DNA of 21,020 nucleotides. Origin: SXXK01 sp046074645. Its GTDB lineage: Bacteria; Planctomycetota; Planctomycetia; Planctomycetales; Planctomycetaceae. Shown here in pieces: positions 7,245-14,199 of the stretch. The stretch covers positions 1-21,020 of the forward strand of contig JBJTOP010000392.1 in NCBI GenBank assembly GCA_046074645.1. Direction: 5' to 3'. The translations under genes were made by a program, and so were the position numbers. The notes beneath the pieces were generated by a model. That model was not told where the DNA came from. It searched no databases and saw only the letters and a list, made by a program, of their open reading frames with translations. Within the stretch, counting starts at the first letter, position 1. Each line of letters starts with the position of its first letter.

Positions 7245-8783
7245 TTAACCGTGAAAGATACCGTCACCAAAGTCGTGACTGGCGGCCGGCGGGGTGCGTC
7301 CGGATCCGTGTGATCGTGGGGAGGAGGATCGGCCCTGAGGGCGGGAGCGTTTTTCAGTTGGGCGTCGATCTGCAGTATTTTCTGAGTTGGGTTTGCCGGA
7401 ATTTTGTCGGGGAGCGGGGCCATCACCGCGGGGGCGCTGGCTTTTGCGGCGACGATCGATTTGTTCTTCACGTCGGCGGGCTTCGTGACCCTGGAAGCGA
7501 CGTGGCTGGCCAGGTTCGGGGGATTGTGCGTTTTCTGAGTGGGGTCGATCGCGACGGCGTGGCGAACGTTGTCGGCGGGGATTGTTGGAGGATTCTGAGG
7601 TGGAGCTATGATCGGCCGCGGTTGAGGTGCTGAGGTCGCAGCCTTCGAGCGATTGAGGGGCGATGGTGAAGCCGATGAGTTTTTCGATTGAGCGGAGCAT
7701 TCGGCGTTCTTCGGGATCGCAGAGCGAAACTGCGGTGCCGGGAGTACCAGCGCGGCCGGCGCGGCCGATGCGGTGCACGTAGGTTTCTTCTTCGGTGGGC
7801 ATATCGAAGTTGAAGACGTGTGAGACGGCATCGACGTCGATGCCGCGAGCAGCGATGTCGGTGGCGACGAGCACCGGGGGGGCGCTGCTGCGGAATTGCT
7901 CGAGAATTCGCAGGCGTTTGTTTTGGCTTTTGTTGGCGTGAATGGCGGCGGCGGTGAGTCCGGCGGTGGTGAGCTGCCGGACGATGCGATCGGCGCCGTG
8001 TTTCGTACGACTGAAAACGATGCAGCGGGATGGCACCAGCCGATCGATGAGGTGAATCAGGGCGCGGATCTTTTGTTTCTGGGGGACGATGGCCACGGAC
8101 TGGGTGACGAGTTCTGTGGTTTTTTGTCTGGGTTCGATGGTGATGCTGACGGGATCCGTGAGCATGGAGTCGGCCAGTTCGCGGATTTCCGGCTTCATGG
8201 TTGCGGAAAACATGAGCGTTTGTCGGGCTTTGGGGACTTTCTGCAGGATTCTGCGGATGGCTGGGAAGAAGCCCATATCGAGCATTCGGTCGGCTTCGTC
8301 GAGGACGAGCACTTTGATGCTGTCGAGCGAGCAGTATCCCTGTTGCATGAGATCAAGGAGTCGGCCTGGGGTGGCCACGAGGATATCAACGCCGGATTGC
8401 AGAGCGCGGGTTTGGGGTTCCTGACCGACACCACCGTAAATCACAGCGATGCGTACACCGGATGAGGCGCCGTAGTCAGAGAAGCTGTCGCGAATCTGCA
8501 GAGCCAGTTCGCGGGTGCTGGCGAGCACCAGCACGCGAGGGGCTCGGGAGTGACCGCGTTTGGGGGAAGTTGCCTGATTTGCAGGAGTGATGTGCAGGCG
8601 ATGAAGCAGGGGAAGCGCAAATGCGGCTGTTTTTCCCGTGCCGGTTTGAGCAATCCCGACGACGTCGCGACCTGCGAGCACCACCGGGATGGCCTGTTGC
8701 TGGATTGGAGTGGGAACGGAGTAGCCCTGAGCAGCCACGGCGCGCACGAGCGGATCGGCGAGCCCGAAGTCTCTGAAGTTCAT
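7245..8783 (-). CDS. DEAD-box RNA helicase, RhlE-like
   Basis: ATP-dependent RNA helicase of 512 residues. The ATG at 8783 (MNFRDFGLADPLV) puts the Q-motif aromatic residue at position 3, as in RhlE proteins. An in-frame TTG at 8825 is less likely. Motifs: PTPIQQQ about 24-30, motif I AQTGTGKT 45-52, STRELALQ about 89-96, TPGR 138-141, DEAD 162-165, SAT 193-195, IVFSRTKHGAD about 255-264, ATDIAARGID about 307-316 and HRIGRAGRAG 337-346. After about residue 380 comes a long basic, Arg/Ser/Pro-rich, probably disordered tail, typical of RhlE C termini that bind RNA non-specifically. It is the first gene of a likely two-gene unit with the DeaD-like helicase 51 bases downstream. Confidence 0.92.
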   Translation of the reverse strand: MNFRDFGLADPLVRAVAAQGYSVPTPIQQQAIPVVLAGRDVVGIAQTGTGKTAAFALPLLHRLHITPANQATSPKRGHSRAPRVLVLASTRELALQIRDSFSDYGASSGVRIAVIYGGVGQEPQTRALQSGVDILVATPGRLLDLMQQGYCSLDSIKVLVLDEADRMLDMGFFPAIRRILQKVPKARQTLMFSATMKPEIRELADSMLTDPVSITIEPRQKTTELVTQSVAIVPQKQKIRALIHLIDRLVPSRCIVFSRTKHGADRIVRQLTTAGLTAAAIHANKSQNKRLRILEQFRSSAPPVLVATDIAARGIDVDAVSHVFNFDMPTEEETYVHRIGRAGRAGTPGTAVSLCDPEERRMLRSIEKLIGFTIAPQSLEGCDLSTSTAADHSSTSESSNNPRRQRSPRRRDRPHSENAQSPEPGQPRRFQGHEARRREEQIDRRRKSQRPRGDGPAPRQNSGKPNSENTADRRPTEKRSRPQGRSSSPRSHGSGRTPPAASHDFGDGIFHG

Positions 8784-9091
8784 GAACAGTCCTGGGTGAA
8801 GGTTGGAAACATTCCCAGAACTCAATGCCGAGAGACCTTCCGGCGTTTGGACTTGCCGGAGATTCCAATGCCTGGTGCTGGCAGCCGTTTTGACCGACGG
8901 AAATGCCGATCGACGAATCTGAATGCTTCATGGAGCCCGTTGATCGGCCAACAGTGACAGCCGGAATCGCAATGGGGAAATCGCATTGATTTCCACGCGG
9001 ATCTGCTCACGGGACTGCTGAAGTATAGCGGGTGTTTGAGGAAGAGGTAGAGAAATGTGAGGAAAGCGGGGCGAGAATCGGAAAGTGGAAT
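8784..9091. other. Intergenic region upstream of the RhlE-like helicase
   Basis: About 300 bases without a gene, between the DUF1648 gene end and the helicase start, both on the - strand. It contains a perfect 7-bp inverted repeat, GGAAATC at 8976-8982 and GATTTCC at 8988-8994 with a 5-base loop. This could be a weak terminator for the upstream cluster or part of the helicase 5' leader. A TATACT hexamer read on the - strand near 9024-9029 is a possible -10 box, but no good -35 box accompanies it. Confidence 0.4.
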
Positions 9092-9652
9092 TCAGTGGGC
9101 CGGGAGATTGTCTCCAGATTGCTTCGGCAGTCTTCCAAAATGCCTCAGAATGCGGATGACCAGCAGCGCTGTTCCGCCCAGATGCACTGCAAGGCACACG
9201 AAAAACGGAAATTCCTCCAGCTTCCCTCCCCCGGAGTTGGCTCGAAACGTCAGATGGCTCAGGACGATCATCAATGCAGCCATCAGCCCGGCAATCCCAG
9301 CCATCGGAAGTCCCAGCCATTCCAGCGATGACTCACGACGCTCAGACGCCAACCAGTACTCCCGGTGGGGAATATTAATTAACTCATTGGGGATCCATCG
9401 CAGCATCCGCACAGTTCCCACCAGCAGCAGCGGAAAGAAGATCTGGAAACCGCCCAGCACCAGCACTGCGGATGTCCTTCCCATCCAGTCGTTCGGTTCA
9501 CCTCCGGGCCCGAAATGGGTGGCCACCCGCTGCGGCAGACGCTGCCAATAGAACAGGTGCTGCACAACAGTGAAAAACATGTGGATGCAGCACACAGGCA
9601 AGACCCAGCGACGGAATGCTGAGCGGGTGACAGGAGTCAGGACGGTGATCAT
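9092..9652 (-). CDS. DUF1648-domain membrane protein
   Basis: A 186-residue membrane protein with about four hydrophobic segments. The region YWQRLPQRVATHFGPGGEPNDWMGR (about residues 30-54) is the DUF1648 signature: a helix end, then a P-x-R-x-x-x-H-x-x-x-x-G-x-x-x-x-W pattern, also found in SdpI-type immunity proteins. The start is set by an ATGA overlap: the ATG at 9650-9652 shares bases with the TGA stop (9649-9651) of the GTPase gene, a classic translational-coupling arrangement. Another in-frame ATG at 9664 and a long open frame back to 9895 lie inside the GTPase gene and are less likely. Function is unknown. Close coupling suggests a role linked to the metal GTPase, but that is inference. 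Confidence 0.75.
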   Translation of the reverse strand: MITVLTPVTRSAFRRWVLPVCCIHMFFTVVQHLFYWQRLPQRVATHFGPGGEPNDWMGRTSAVLVLGGFQIFFPLLLVGTVRMLRWIPNELINIPHREYWLASERRESSLEWLGLPMAGIAGLMAALMIVLSHLTFRANSGGGKLEEFPFFVCLAVHLGGTALLVIRILRHFGRLPKQSGDNLPAH

Positions 9653-10848
9653 TCGAGTTTCCATGGGGGCCAGGGGTCGCGGAGTTTTTTCCAGCGTGGG
9701 GCGCCGGCAGCGAATTCGGTTTCCGTGATCAGGCAGGCATCGAGCGCTTGCTGGAGAGCTGTTTGTTCGAGCGGGCAGCCGATCAGCACCAGTTCCTGTC
9801 GGCGATCGCCAGTTTCTGCGTCCCAGATCTGTTCCAGCTCTGCACGTTCCACAGGATCCGGCGGCAGCGTATCTGGTGCGGAATCGGCCCACCAAACACC
9901 TCCGGGTTCCGCACTGATGACTGGTCCCGCCTGAGACCAGATGCCGGAGATCTGCGGTCGGCTGGCGAGCCAGAAGCAGCCTTTGGATCGCAGCAGGCTG
10001 CTGGTGAGCGGACTGGTGGTCCAGAATTCATGAAACCGTTGCGGGTGAAACGGCCGCCGCGCCCGGTAGACGAAACTGGAAATGCCGTATTTGTCTGTTT
10101 CACTCGCCACTTCTGCCCGGGGAACTGCCAGCCATTCACTGCTGCGTTCGGCCCATTCCATTTGGAACAGTCCGGTGTTGAGCAGTTCCAGAGGGTTGAT
10201 CTGGCCGCGGGAGCATTCGAGGATCCGGGCGTCGGGGTTGAGCAGCTGCAGGAGTTGGCGGAGCTGTTTGAGCTGGGCGGAGTTGACGAGGTCAACCTTA
10301 TTAATCACCAGCACATTGGCGAATTCCACCTGATCAGCGAGCAGAGGTGAAAGATCGCGGTCGTCATTTTCGTCCGCTTCGAGTCCTCGGTCGCGCAGTG
10401 CATCTTCAGAGCGGAAGTCGCGAAGAAACCCATCAGCATCCACGACCGTGACGAGGGTATCGAGACGGGCAGAGTCGGAGAGGCTGGTGCCGGAGTCGTC
10501 GGTGAAGCTGAAGGTTTCGGCAACCGGGAGTGGTTCGGCGATACCTGTGGATTCAATGATCAGGTAGTCGAAGCGACCTTCGCGGGCAAGCTGGGCGACT
10601 TCGCGGAGAAGATCTTCGCGGAGCGTGCAGCAGATGCAGCCGTTGGAGAGTTCGACGAGTTTGTCGTGGGTGCGGCTGAGCTGTGCGGGACCGCGGGTGA
10701 TCTGCAAAGCGTCCACGTTGAGTTCGCTCATATCGTTCACCACAACGGCAGCTTTCAGCTGTCCGCGGTGCTGGAGGATGTGATTGAGCAGCGTGGTTTT
10801 GCCGGCGCCGAGGAATCCTGAGAGTACGGTAACGGGAAGCCTGGGCAT
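9649..10848 (-). CDS. COG0523/CobW-family GTPase, ZigA/YciC-type zinc metallochaperone
   Basis: G3E-family GTPase of 399 residues from the ATG at 10848. P-loop GFLGAGKTT 11-19, the metal-binding CxCC motif CICC at 71-74, IESTGIAEP about 98-106 and NKVD 183-186. The C-terminal CobW_C domain (from about 260) includes YGISSFVYRARRPFHPQRF, ASRPQISGIWSQAG and EPGGVWW, then GDRRQELVLIG; this type of ending is seen in ZigA/YciC/ZNG1-like proteins. Known members deliver zinc to client proteins, usually under zinc starvation, with GTP hydrolysis gating metal transfer. An upstream ATG at 10896 overlaps the preceding gene and adds 16 polar residues; the downstream ATG puts the first beta strand at the N terminus as usual. 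It sits behind two putative metal-binding lipoproteins and overlaps the DUF1648 gene by four bases. Confidence 0.9.
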   Translation of the reverse strand: MPRLPVTVLSGFLGAGKTTLLNHILQHRGQLKAAVVVNDMSELNVDALQITRGPAQLSRTHDKLVELSNGCICCTLREDLLREVAQLAREGRFDYLIIESTGIAEPLPVAETFSFTDDSGTSLSDSARLDTLVTVVDADGFLRDFRSEDALRDRGLEADENDDRDLSPLLADQVEFANVLVINKVDLVNSAQLKQLRQLLQLLNPDARILECSRGQINPLELLNTGLFQMEWAERSSEWLAVPRAEVASETDKYGISSFVYRARRPFHPQRFHEFWTTSPLTSSLLRSKGCFWLASRPQISGIWSQAGPVISAEPGGVWWADSAPDTLPPDPVERAELEQIWDAETGDRRQELVLIGCPLEQTALQQALDACLITETEFAAGAPRWKKLRDPWPPWKLE

Positions 10849-10867
10849 AGCGGTGCCGGTTTGCGTT

Positions 10868-11377
10868 TCAGCGTTTGACGAAGAGTTTCCGGGCATTGAT
10901 GATCAGTGATTTGTCTTCATCGAACTTTGCTGTGCCCTCAACCACCACCAGATCGAATTCCTTGAGATCAAATAACTGGCGAGCGTCGAGCTTGAGTGTT
11001 TTTCCGGATTCGTCGGTGAACTGGACTCTGGCCATCTGCACTTCGATGTCGCGTTTGCAGAAGGGGCAATCGTGGGGGTTATGCGTTTCATCGCCATCCT
11101 GATTGGTGGCATCAGTGACGACAAAGGCTGCCTGCCCGTCGGCAAACGGTGGAAAGTCTCCGGCGTTGATTCGGGCTCGCACGGTGACCTGAGCATCCGG
11201 CTGGAGCGCGGATTCATTCAGCCCCTTGTGGACTTCCGGAATCGGCCGCTCGCCTGGAGGAGGTGCTGTGACGACGTAACGAGATCGGGCAGCGGTGACG
11301 GCAGGGTCTTCAGAACTGCAGCCTGGGATGCAGGCGAACATCAGGAGCAGGCAGCAGAGCAGGTGGTGCGAGTTCAT
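10868..11377 (-). CDS. Lipoprotein with H-x2-H-x-C-x2-C putative metal site and OB-fold-like C terminus
   Basis: A 169-residue protein. The N terminus MNSHHLLCCLLLMFACIPGCSSE is a lipoprotein signal with probable lipidated Cys20, so it should sit on a membrane facing the periplasm. The motif H99-N-P-H102-D-C104-P-F-C107 is a good candidate zinc or other soft-metal site. The last 55 residues (ARVQFTDESGKTLKLDARQL, then VVVEGTAKFDEDKSLIINARKLFV) alternate strands and turns like an OB fold. The ATG at 11377 is preferred over an upstream frame because the signal peptide starts there and GGAG lies seven bases before it. It lies between the His-rich lipoprotein and the COG0523 GTPase, with a 19-base gap to the latter. 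I know no named family for it. Confidence 0.75.
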   Translation of the reverse strand: MNSHHLLCCLLLMFACIPGCSSEDPAVTAARSRYVVTAPPPGERPIPEVHKGLNESALQPDAQVTVRARINAGDFPPFADGQAAFVVTDATNQDGDETHNPHDCPFCKRDIEVQMARVQFTDESGKTLKLDARQLFDLKEFDLVVVEGTAKFDEDKSLIINARKLFVKR

Positions 11378-11472
11378 GGGGCGGTCTCCGGCGAGCTGAG
11401 TGCGGGGAGCAGGAAGGGTTGGGCCGGGTCGTGGAAAGCACCGGCCCTTGATGGAACAAGACAACCCCGCGA

Positions 11473-12069
11473 CTACTCGGCTTTGGGAGCGTCAGCGGCG
11501 GGAGCCGCGTCGGCAGGTTTCTCGTCGGCAGGCTTTTCGTCGGCAGGTTTCTCGTCGGCAGGCTTTTCGTCGGCAGGCTTTTCGTCGGCAGCGGGGGCGG
11601 GTTCGGCGGCGGGAGGAGCTTCGCCGGAAGCGGCAGCTTTGATGCTTTTCAGAGCGTCATCGATGGAGGTTGAGACTTCGGTCCAGCCTTTGCCTTCGGT
11701 TCCGTGCATCGTTTTGTCGAGTTCGGCGTAGCCATCCATGAGAGTTTTGACGGCGGTTTCAATGGCAGCGACACGGTCTTCAGGGAGCTTTTCGTTTTTG
11801 GCGAGCGGTGTGAGTTCTTCGAGGACGTGTCCGATGTCGTGGAGTGCATCATGAGCATCGTCGGGTTTATCGGCCTTGAAGGCGGCGGCGATATCGGAGT
11901 GGAGTTCAGTGAGTTCGGTGATGGCTTCGGCGAGAGTTTCCGCGTGTGCGTGTTCGTGGGAGTGGTCTTCCTCGGCCTGAGTATTTTCGGGGGCTGTTTC
12001 CTGGCAGCCGGCAGTCAGGCTGAAGGAGAGGCATGCAAGCAGGCAGAGCTGCCAGGTGAGTGATCGCAT
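11473..12069 (-). CDS. His-rich lipoprotein with EKPAD repeats
   Basis: A 198-residue protein with a clear lipoprotein signal (LTAGC, lipidated Cys22). Just after the anchor is DHSHEHAHAE (about 35-44), an alternating His cluster typical of zinc- or nickel-sequestering tails. The middle (about 45-135) is predicted helical and acidic, with several more His (DAHDALHDIGH), suggesting a helical bundle. The C terminus holds five to six tandem copies of the pentapeptide EKPAD plus Ala/Pro stretches, probably a flexible spacer. The ATG at 12069 is the first residue of the signal peptide. It appears to be the first gene of the run toward the GTPase, and a TATAAT within a palindrome-like site lies about 60 bases upstream. 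Zinc buffering at the cell envelope is inferred, not shown. Confidence 0.8.
   Translation of the reverse strand: MRSLTWQLCLLACLSFSLTAGCQETAPENTQAEEDHSHEHAHAETLAEAITELTELHSDIAAAFKADKPDDAHDALHDIGHVLEELTPLAKNEKLPEDRVAAIETAVKTLMDGYAELDKTMHGTEGKGWTEVSTSIDDALKSIKAAASGEAPPAAEPAPAADEKPADEKPADEKPADEKPADEKPADAAPAADAPKAE
11511..11585 (-). repeat. Five tandem 15-bp repeats encoding the EKPAD motif
   Basis: Five consecutive 15-base units, alternating CGGCAGGTTTCTCGT and CGGCAGGCTTTTCGT on the + strand, encode the repeated EKPAD pentapeptide of the His-rich lipoprotein. The near identity of the units suggests recent expansion by slippage; copy number may vary between strains. Confidence 0.9.
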
Positions 12070-12125
12070 GGGCTAACTTTCTGAAAACGTGTCGTGTCGG
12101 CTGTACGGAGCCGGCGGGAATCGTG

Positions 12126-12142
12126 TTGCAATTATATTCGGT
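12126..12142 (-). promoter_or_regulatory. Candidate -10 box inside a degenerate palindromic operator
   Basis: On the - strand AATATAATTGCA (12127-12138) contains a perfect TATAAT about 60 bases upstream of the His-rich lipoprotein start. The same 12-mer is half of a perfect 7-3-7 palindrome at 15888-15904. Here the left half matches that palindrome at 6 of 7 bases and the right half at 4 of 7. No good -35 box is visible at normal spacing. The TGCAAT-N3-ATTGCA pattern is reminiscent of Fur-superfamily (Zur, Nur) sites, an inference only. Confidence 0.4.
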
Positions 12143-12261
12143 TGTCCAGCTGTGGCTGTATCCCCGCCGTTGCCGAAAGCGGGGAATTCTCGATTGTCCT
12201 CGGAAATCCGAGGACGAAATTTCTGCGGATTCCGCGCCGGCGTACCTGATTTCACTTGACT

Positions 12262-13716
12262 TTAGTGGTGATGGGAAGGAGCACCGATGGCGACGATGCT
12301 GCCGGGTTTACCCCCGACGATGGTTTTCCCTTTTACCTGGAGGTCGTTAAGTGTGAGCACCCAGATTGTTCCATCGCCGGGATTGGTGATGACGGCATGG
12401 CGACCTTCGCTGTCACAGGCGATTGCGTGGTGACCGGAATGTCCCTCAACGCGGCTGGGTCCAACCGGGATTGACTGGAGAACGCGGGCATCCCGAAAGT
12501 CCCGATTGCGATCCGGATCGAGCTCGATGACGGTGAGCTGTTCCGGGGGGGCGTTGGCATCTGTGCCACCCTCAGTGCGGTCCTGAAACAGGAACACCAG
12601 CCGCCTGCCGCCGGCCGCGAGGACGACTTCGGGAGTGGTCAGGGCGAGCCCGTCAGTGACGGTGATTGGCAGCTTGACAACCTCAGGCTGAGCTTCTGCG
12701 GCGTTTATGAGGCACAGTGCGGACTGTTCTCCCTTGCCAGTTGTGAACAGCACCCAGTTGCGATGATTCACGAAGCCACCGGTTCGCAGTGGCTGCTGAG
12801 TTTCCGGGTCGGTTCCGAGCGGCAAATGGCGGACCTCGACGGACTCGGGAGTACTCGATGCATTCTCGTCGGCGGCAACCCAGCAGATGCCGTCGCGGGG
12901 AGCGAAGAACGCTTTGCCGGAATTCACGGTGGCACCGTGAATGACGCCACTGGGGAGTCGGATGGAGTAGGCGAGCGATTCAGCTGCCGGTCGCCTCAGA
13001 TTCACCACGTCTACTCGACCCGCATGATCACCTTCTGCATCAATCCAGGTGGCATAGCAGACTTTGTTGGCGATGGCTGCGAGGGTAATATGGCGACCGC
13101 CACCGGTGAACGGGGCAGCGGCAGGCTGAGCATTGGATTTGCGGAAGTCGGCTGGGTTGAGAATCGAAAAGCCGTTGGCACCGTCGTTCGCCATAAAGAA
13201 CTGCCCGTCATAGACGTACATATGGGCCGGGTTACCGCCTTCTGCTGAGATGCTGGTTGTCCTCACTGAAGGCAGCTGGGGGTAGGTCCAGTCAGAATGA
13301 TTCCCGTGCGGAACCGCGCGGACACCGCTGTCAACTGCCACCCAGCCGCTCGCGCCAGTCTCTCCATTCTCGCCCTTCCGTCCCCGAACACTCGCCACAA
13401 TCCAGCCTTCGTGGTGATCCATCTGTGCGAAATCCTGCTGGCCGGCTGTGAGCTTTGGGAAACCAGGCAGCGGTGCTGCTGTGATGGTCCACTTCTGTCC
13501 CCGAAAAACTTCGCCCCAGCACAGTGAACCAGCAGCGCGATCCTGCCAGACCAGACGCGTTACCCGCTCACCGTAATTCACCGGAGCCACTCGGCGCTGC
13601 TGAGCAACCGCGTGGCTGAGGCCGACCGAACAGAGTCCTGTTGTCAGTGCCGCGATGATCGCCATGCGTTTGCTGAAACAACGCCAGGCCGAGCTGACGT
13701 GTGAATGCTGAAACAT
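12262..13716 (-). CDS. Secreted beta-propeller protein resembling zinc chaperone AztD
   Basis: A 484-residue secreted protein. A signal peptide (hydrophobic core MAIIAALTTGLCSVGL, likely cleavage after AVA near residue 38) precedes repeated four-strand blade-like segments, consistent with a seven-bladed propeller. Segments GNPAHMYVYDGQFFMANDGANGFSI, SGVIHGATVNSGKAFFAPRDG and VEGHSGHHAIACDSEGRHAVITNPGDGTIWVL resemble the blade motifs of AztD, a periplasmic zinc-binding propeller that loads an ABC-transporter binding protein. His pairs at about 100-101, in GHSGHHA, and the C-terminal SHHH are candidate metal ligands. An alternative start is the Met at residue 18. It is transcribed toward the His-rich lipoprotein with a 192-base gap that has its own promoter-like site. 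No aztABC genes are in view, so the AztD link rests on sequence resemblance and neighbours. Confidence 0.6.
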   Translation of the reverse strand: MFQHSHVSSAWRCFSKRMAIIAALTTGLCSVGLSHAVAQQRRVAPVNYGERVTRLVWQDRAAGSLCWGEVFRGQKWTITAAPLPGFPKLTAGQQDFAQMDHHEGWIVASVRGRKGENGETGASGWVAVDSGVRAVPHGNHSDWTYPQLPSVRTTSISAEGGNPAHMYVYDGQFFMANDGANGFSILNPADFRKSNAQPAAAPFTGGGRHITLAAIANKVCYATWIDAEGDHAGRVDVVNLRRPAAESLAYSIRLPSGVIHGATVNSGKAFFAPRDGICWVAADENASSTPESVEVRHLPLGTDPETQQPLRTGGFVNHRNWVLFTTGKGEQSALCLINAAEAQPEVVKLPITVTDGLALTTPEVVLAAGGRRLVFLFQDRTEGGTDANAPPEQLTVIELDPDRNRDFRDARVLQSIPVGPSRVEGHSGHHAIACDSEGRHAVITNPGDGTIWVLTLNDLQVKGKTIVGGKPGSIVAIGAPSHHH

Positions 13717-13762
13717 AACCTGTCTCCAAAATCTGCTTGCTGATGAATGGATCTCATATTCT

Positions 13763-13774
13763 CCCCGGACGGGG
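13763..13774. terminator. Short GC hairpin after the DUF1559-associated lipoprotein gene
   Basis: CCCC at 13763-13766 and GGGG at 13771-13774 pair around GGAC, with flanking ATT/AAT extending the stem past a small bulge. It lies just downstream of the lipoprotein stop and upstream of the beta-propeller gene. No T-run follows, so this is a weak terminator call. Confidence 0.3.
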
Positions 13775-13796
13775 AATGTCGTGCAAGAACAGTCAA

Positions 13797-14186
13797 TCAG
13801 TCACGACTCCACGGAACGTCAGTACCAAAGTCCTGAAAAAACCGTCCTCCCTGCTTTCGAATCAACTGCCACCTCGACCCGCCCACTGCCGCTTGAGTCC
13901 AGATGAACAGGCGATCGGAACCAGTGGCGCGATAAACCAGCGGTTCGCCGGCCAGATCGGCACTGTCTGCGTAGCCAGGATGCTGCTCAAAGAAGACCTT
14001 CAGAACCTTCCAGTCGTCGTCAGCGGGGGTCAAAGTGCGAGTCCACGTGGTGCCGGAAAATGTCCATGAATCGGGTGCTTGAATGCTGTCCGCCGTGAGC
14101 GGATCGACGTCTTCATGGCCCGAAAGTCCGCATCCTGCGCTGACAGCCTGCATCAGCAGCACGATTCCGCATAATCTGTGCCTCAT
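13797..14186 (-). CDS. Small lipoprotein in a pair with the DUF1559 gene
   Basis: A 129-residue protein starting MRHRLCGIVLLMQAVSAGCGLSGHEDV, a lipoprotein signal with lipobox SAGC (Cys at about 19). The mature part has a compact alpha/beta look with conserved-looking aromatic spots (SWTFSGTTWTRTLTP, VLKVFFEQHP, RLFIWTQAAVGGSRWQLI) but no motif I can name. AAGGAG lies eight bases before the ATG at 14186, which fixes the start over a longer open frame reaching 14315. It begins 13 bases after the DUF1559 stop, the usual place for small lipoproteins paired with DUF1559 genes in planctomycetes, so the two are almost certainly co-transcribed. Confidence 0.8.
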   Translation of the reverse strand: MRHRLCGIVLLMQAVSAGCGLSGHEDVDPLTADSIQAPDSWTFSGTTWTRTLTPADDDWKVLKVFFEQHPGYADSADLAGEPLVYRATGSDRLFIWTQAAVGGSRWQLIRKQGGRFFQDFGTDVPWSRD

Positions 14187-14199
14187 GAGTCTCACTCCT

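Noticed and set aside
8784..8825. TTG start at 8825 for the RhlE-like helicase
   Set aside because: The ATG at 8783 places the Q motif at the extreme N terminus as in RhlE proteins; the extra 14 residues have no support.
9653..9895. Upstream extension of the DUF1648 protein to 9895
   Set aside because: It lies within the COG0523 gene in another frame and encodes a Arg/Pro-rich string; the ATGA overlap at 9649-9652 gives a better start.
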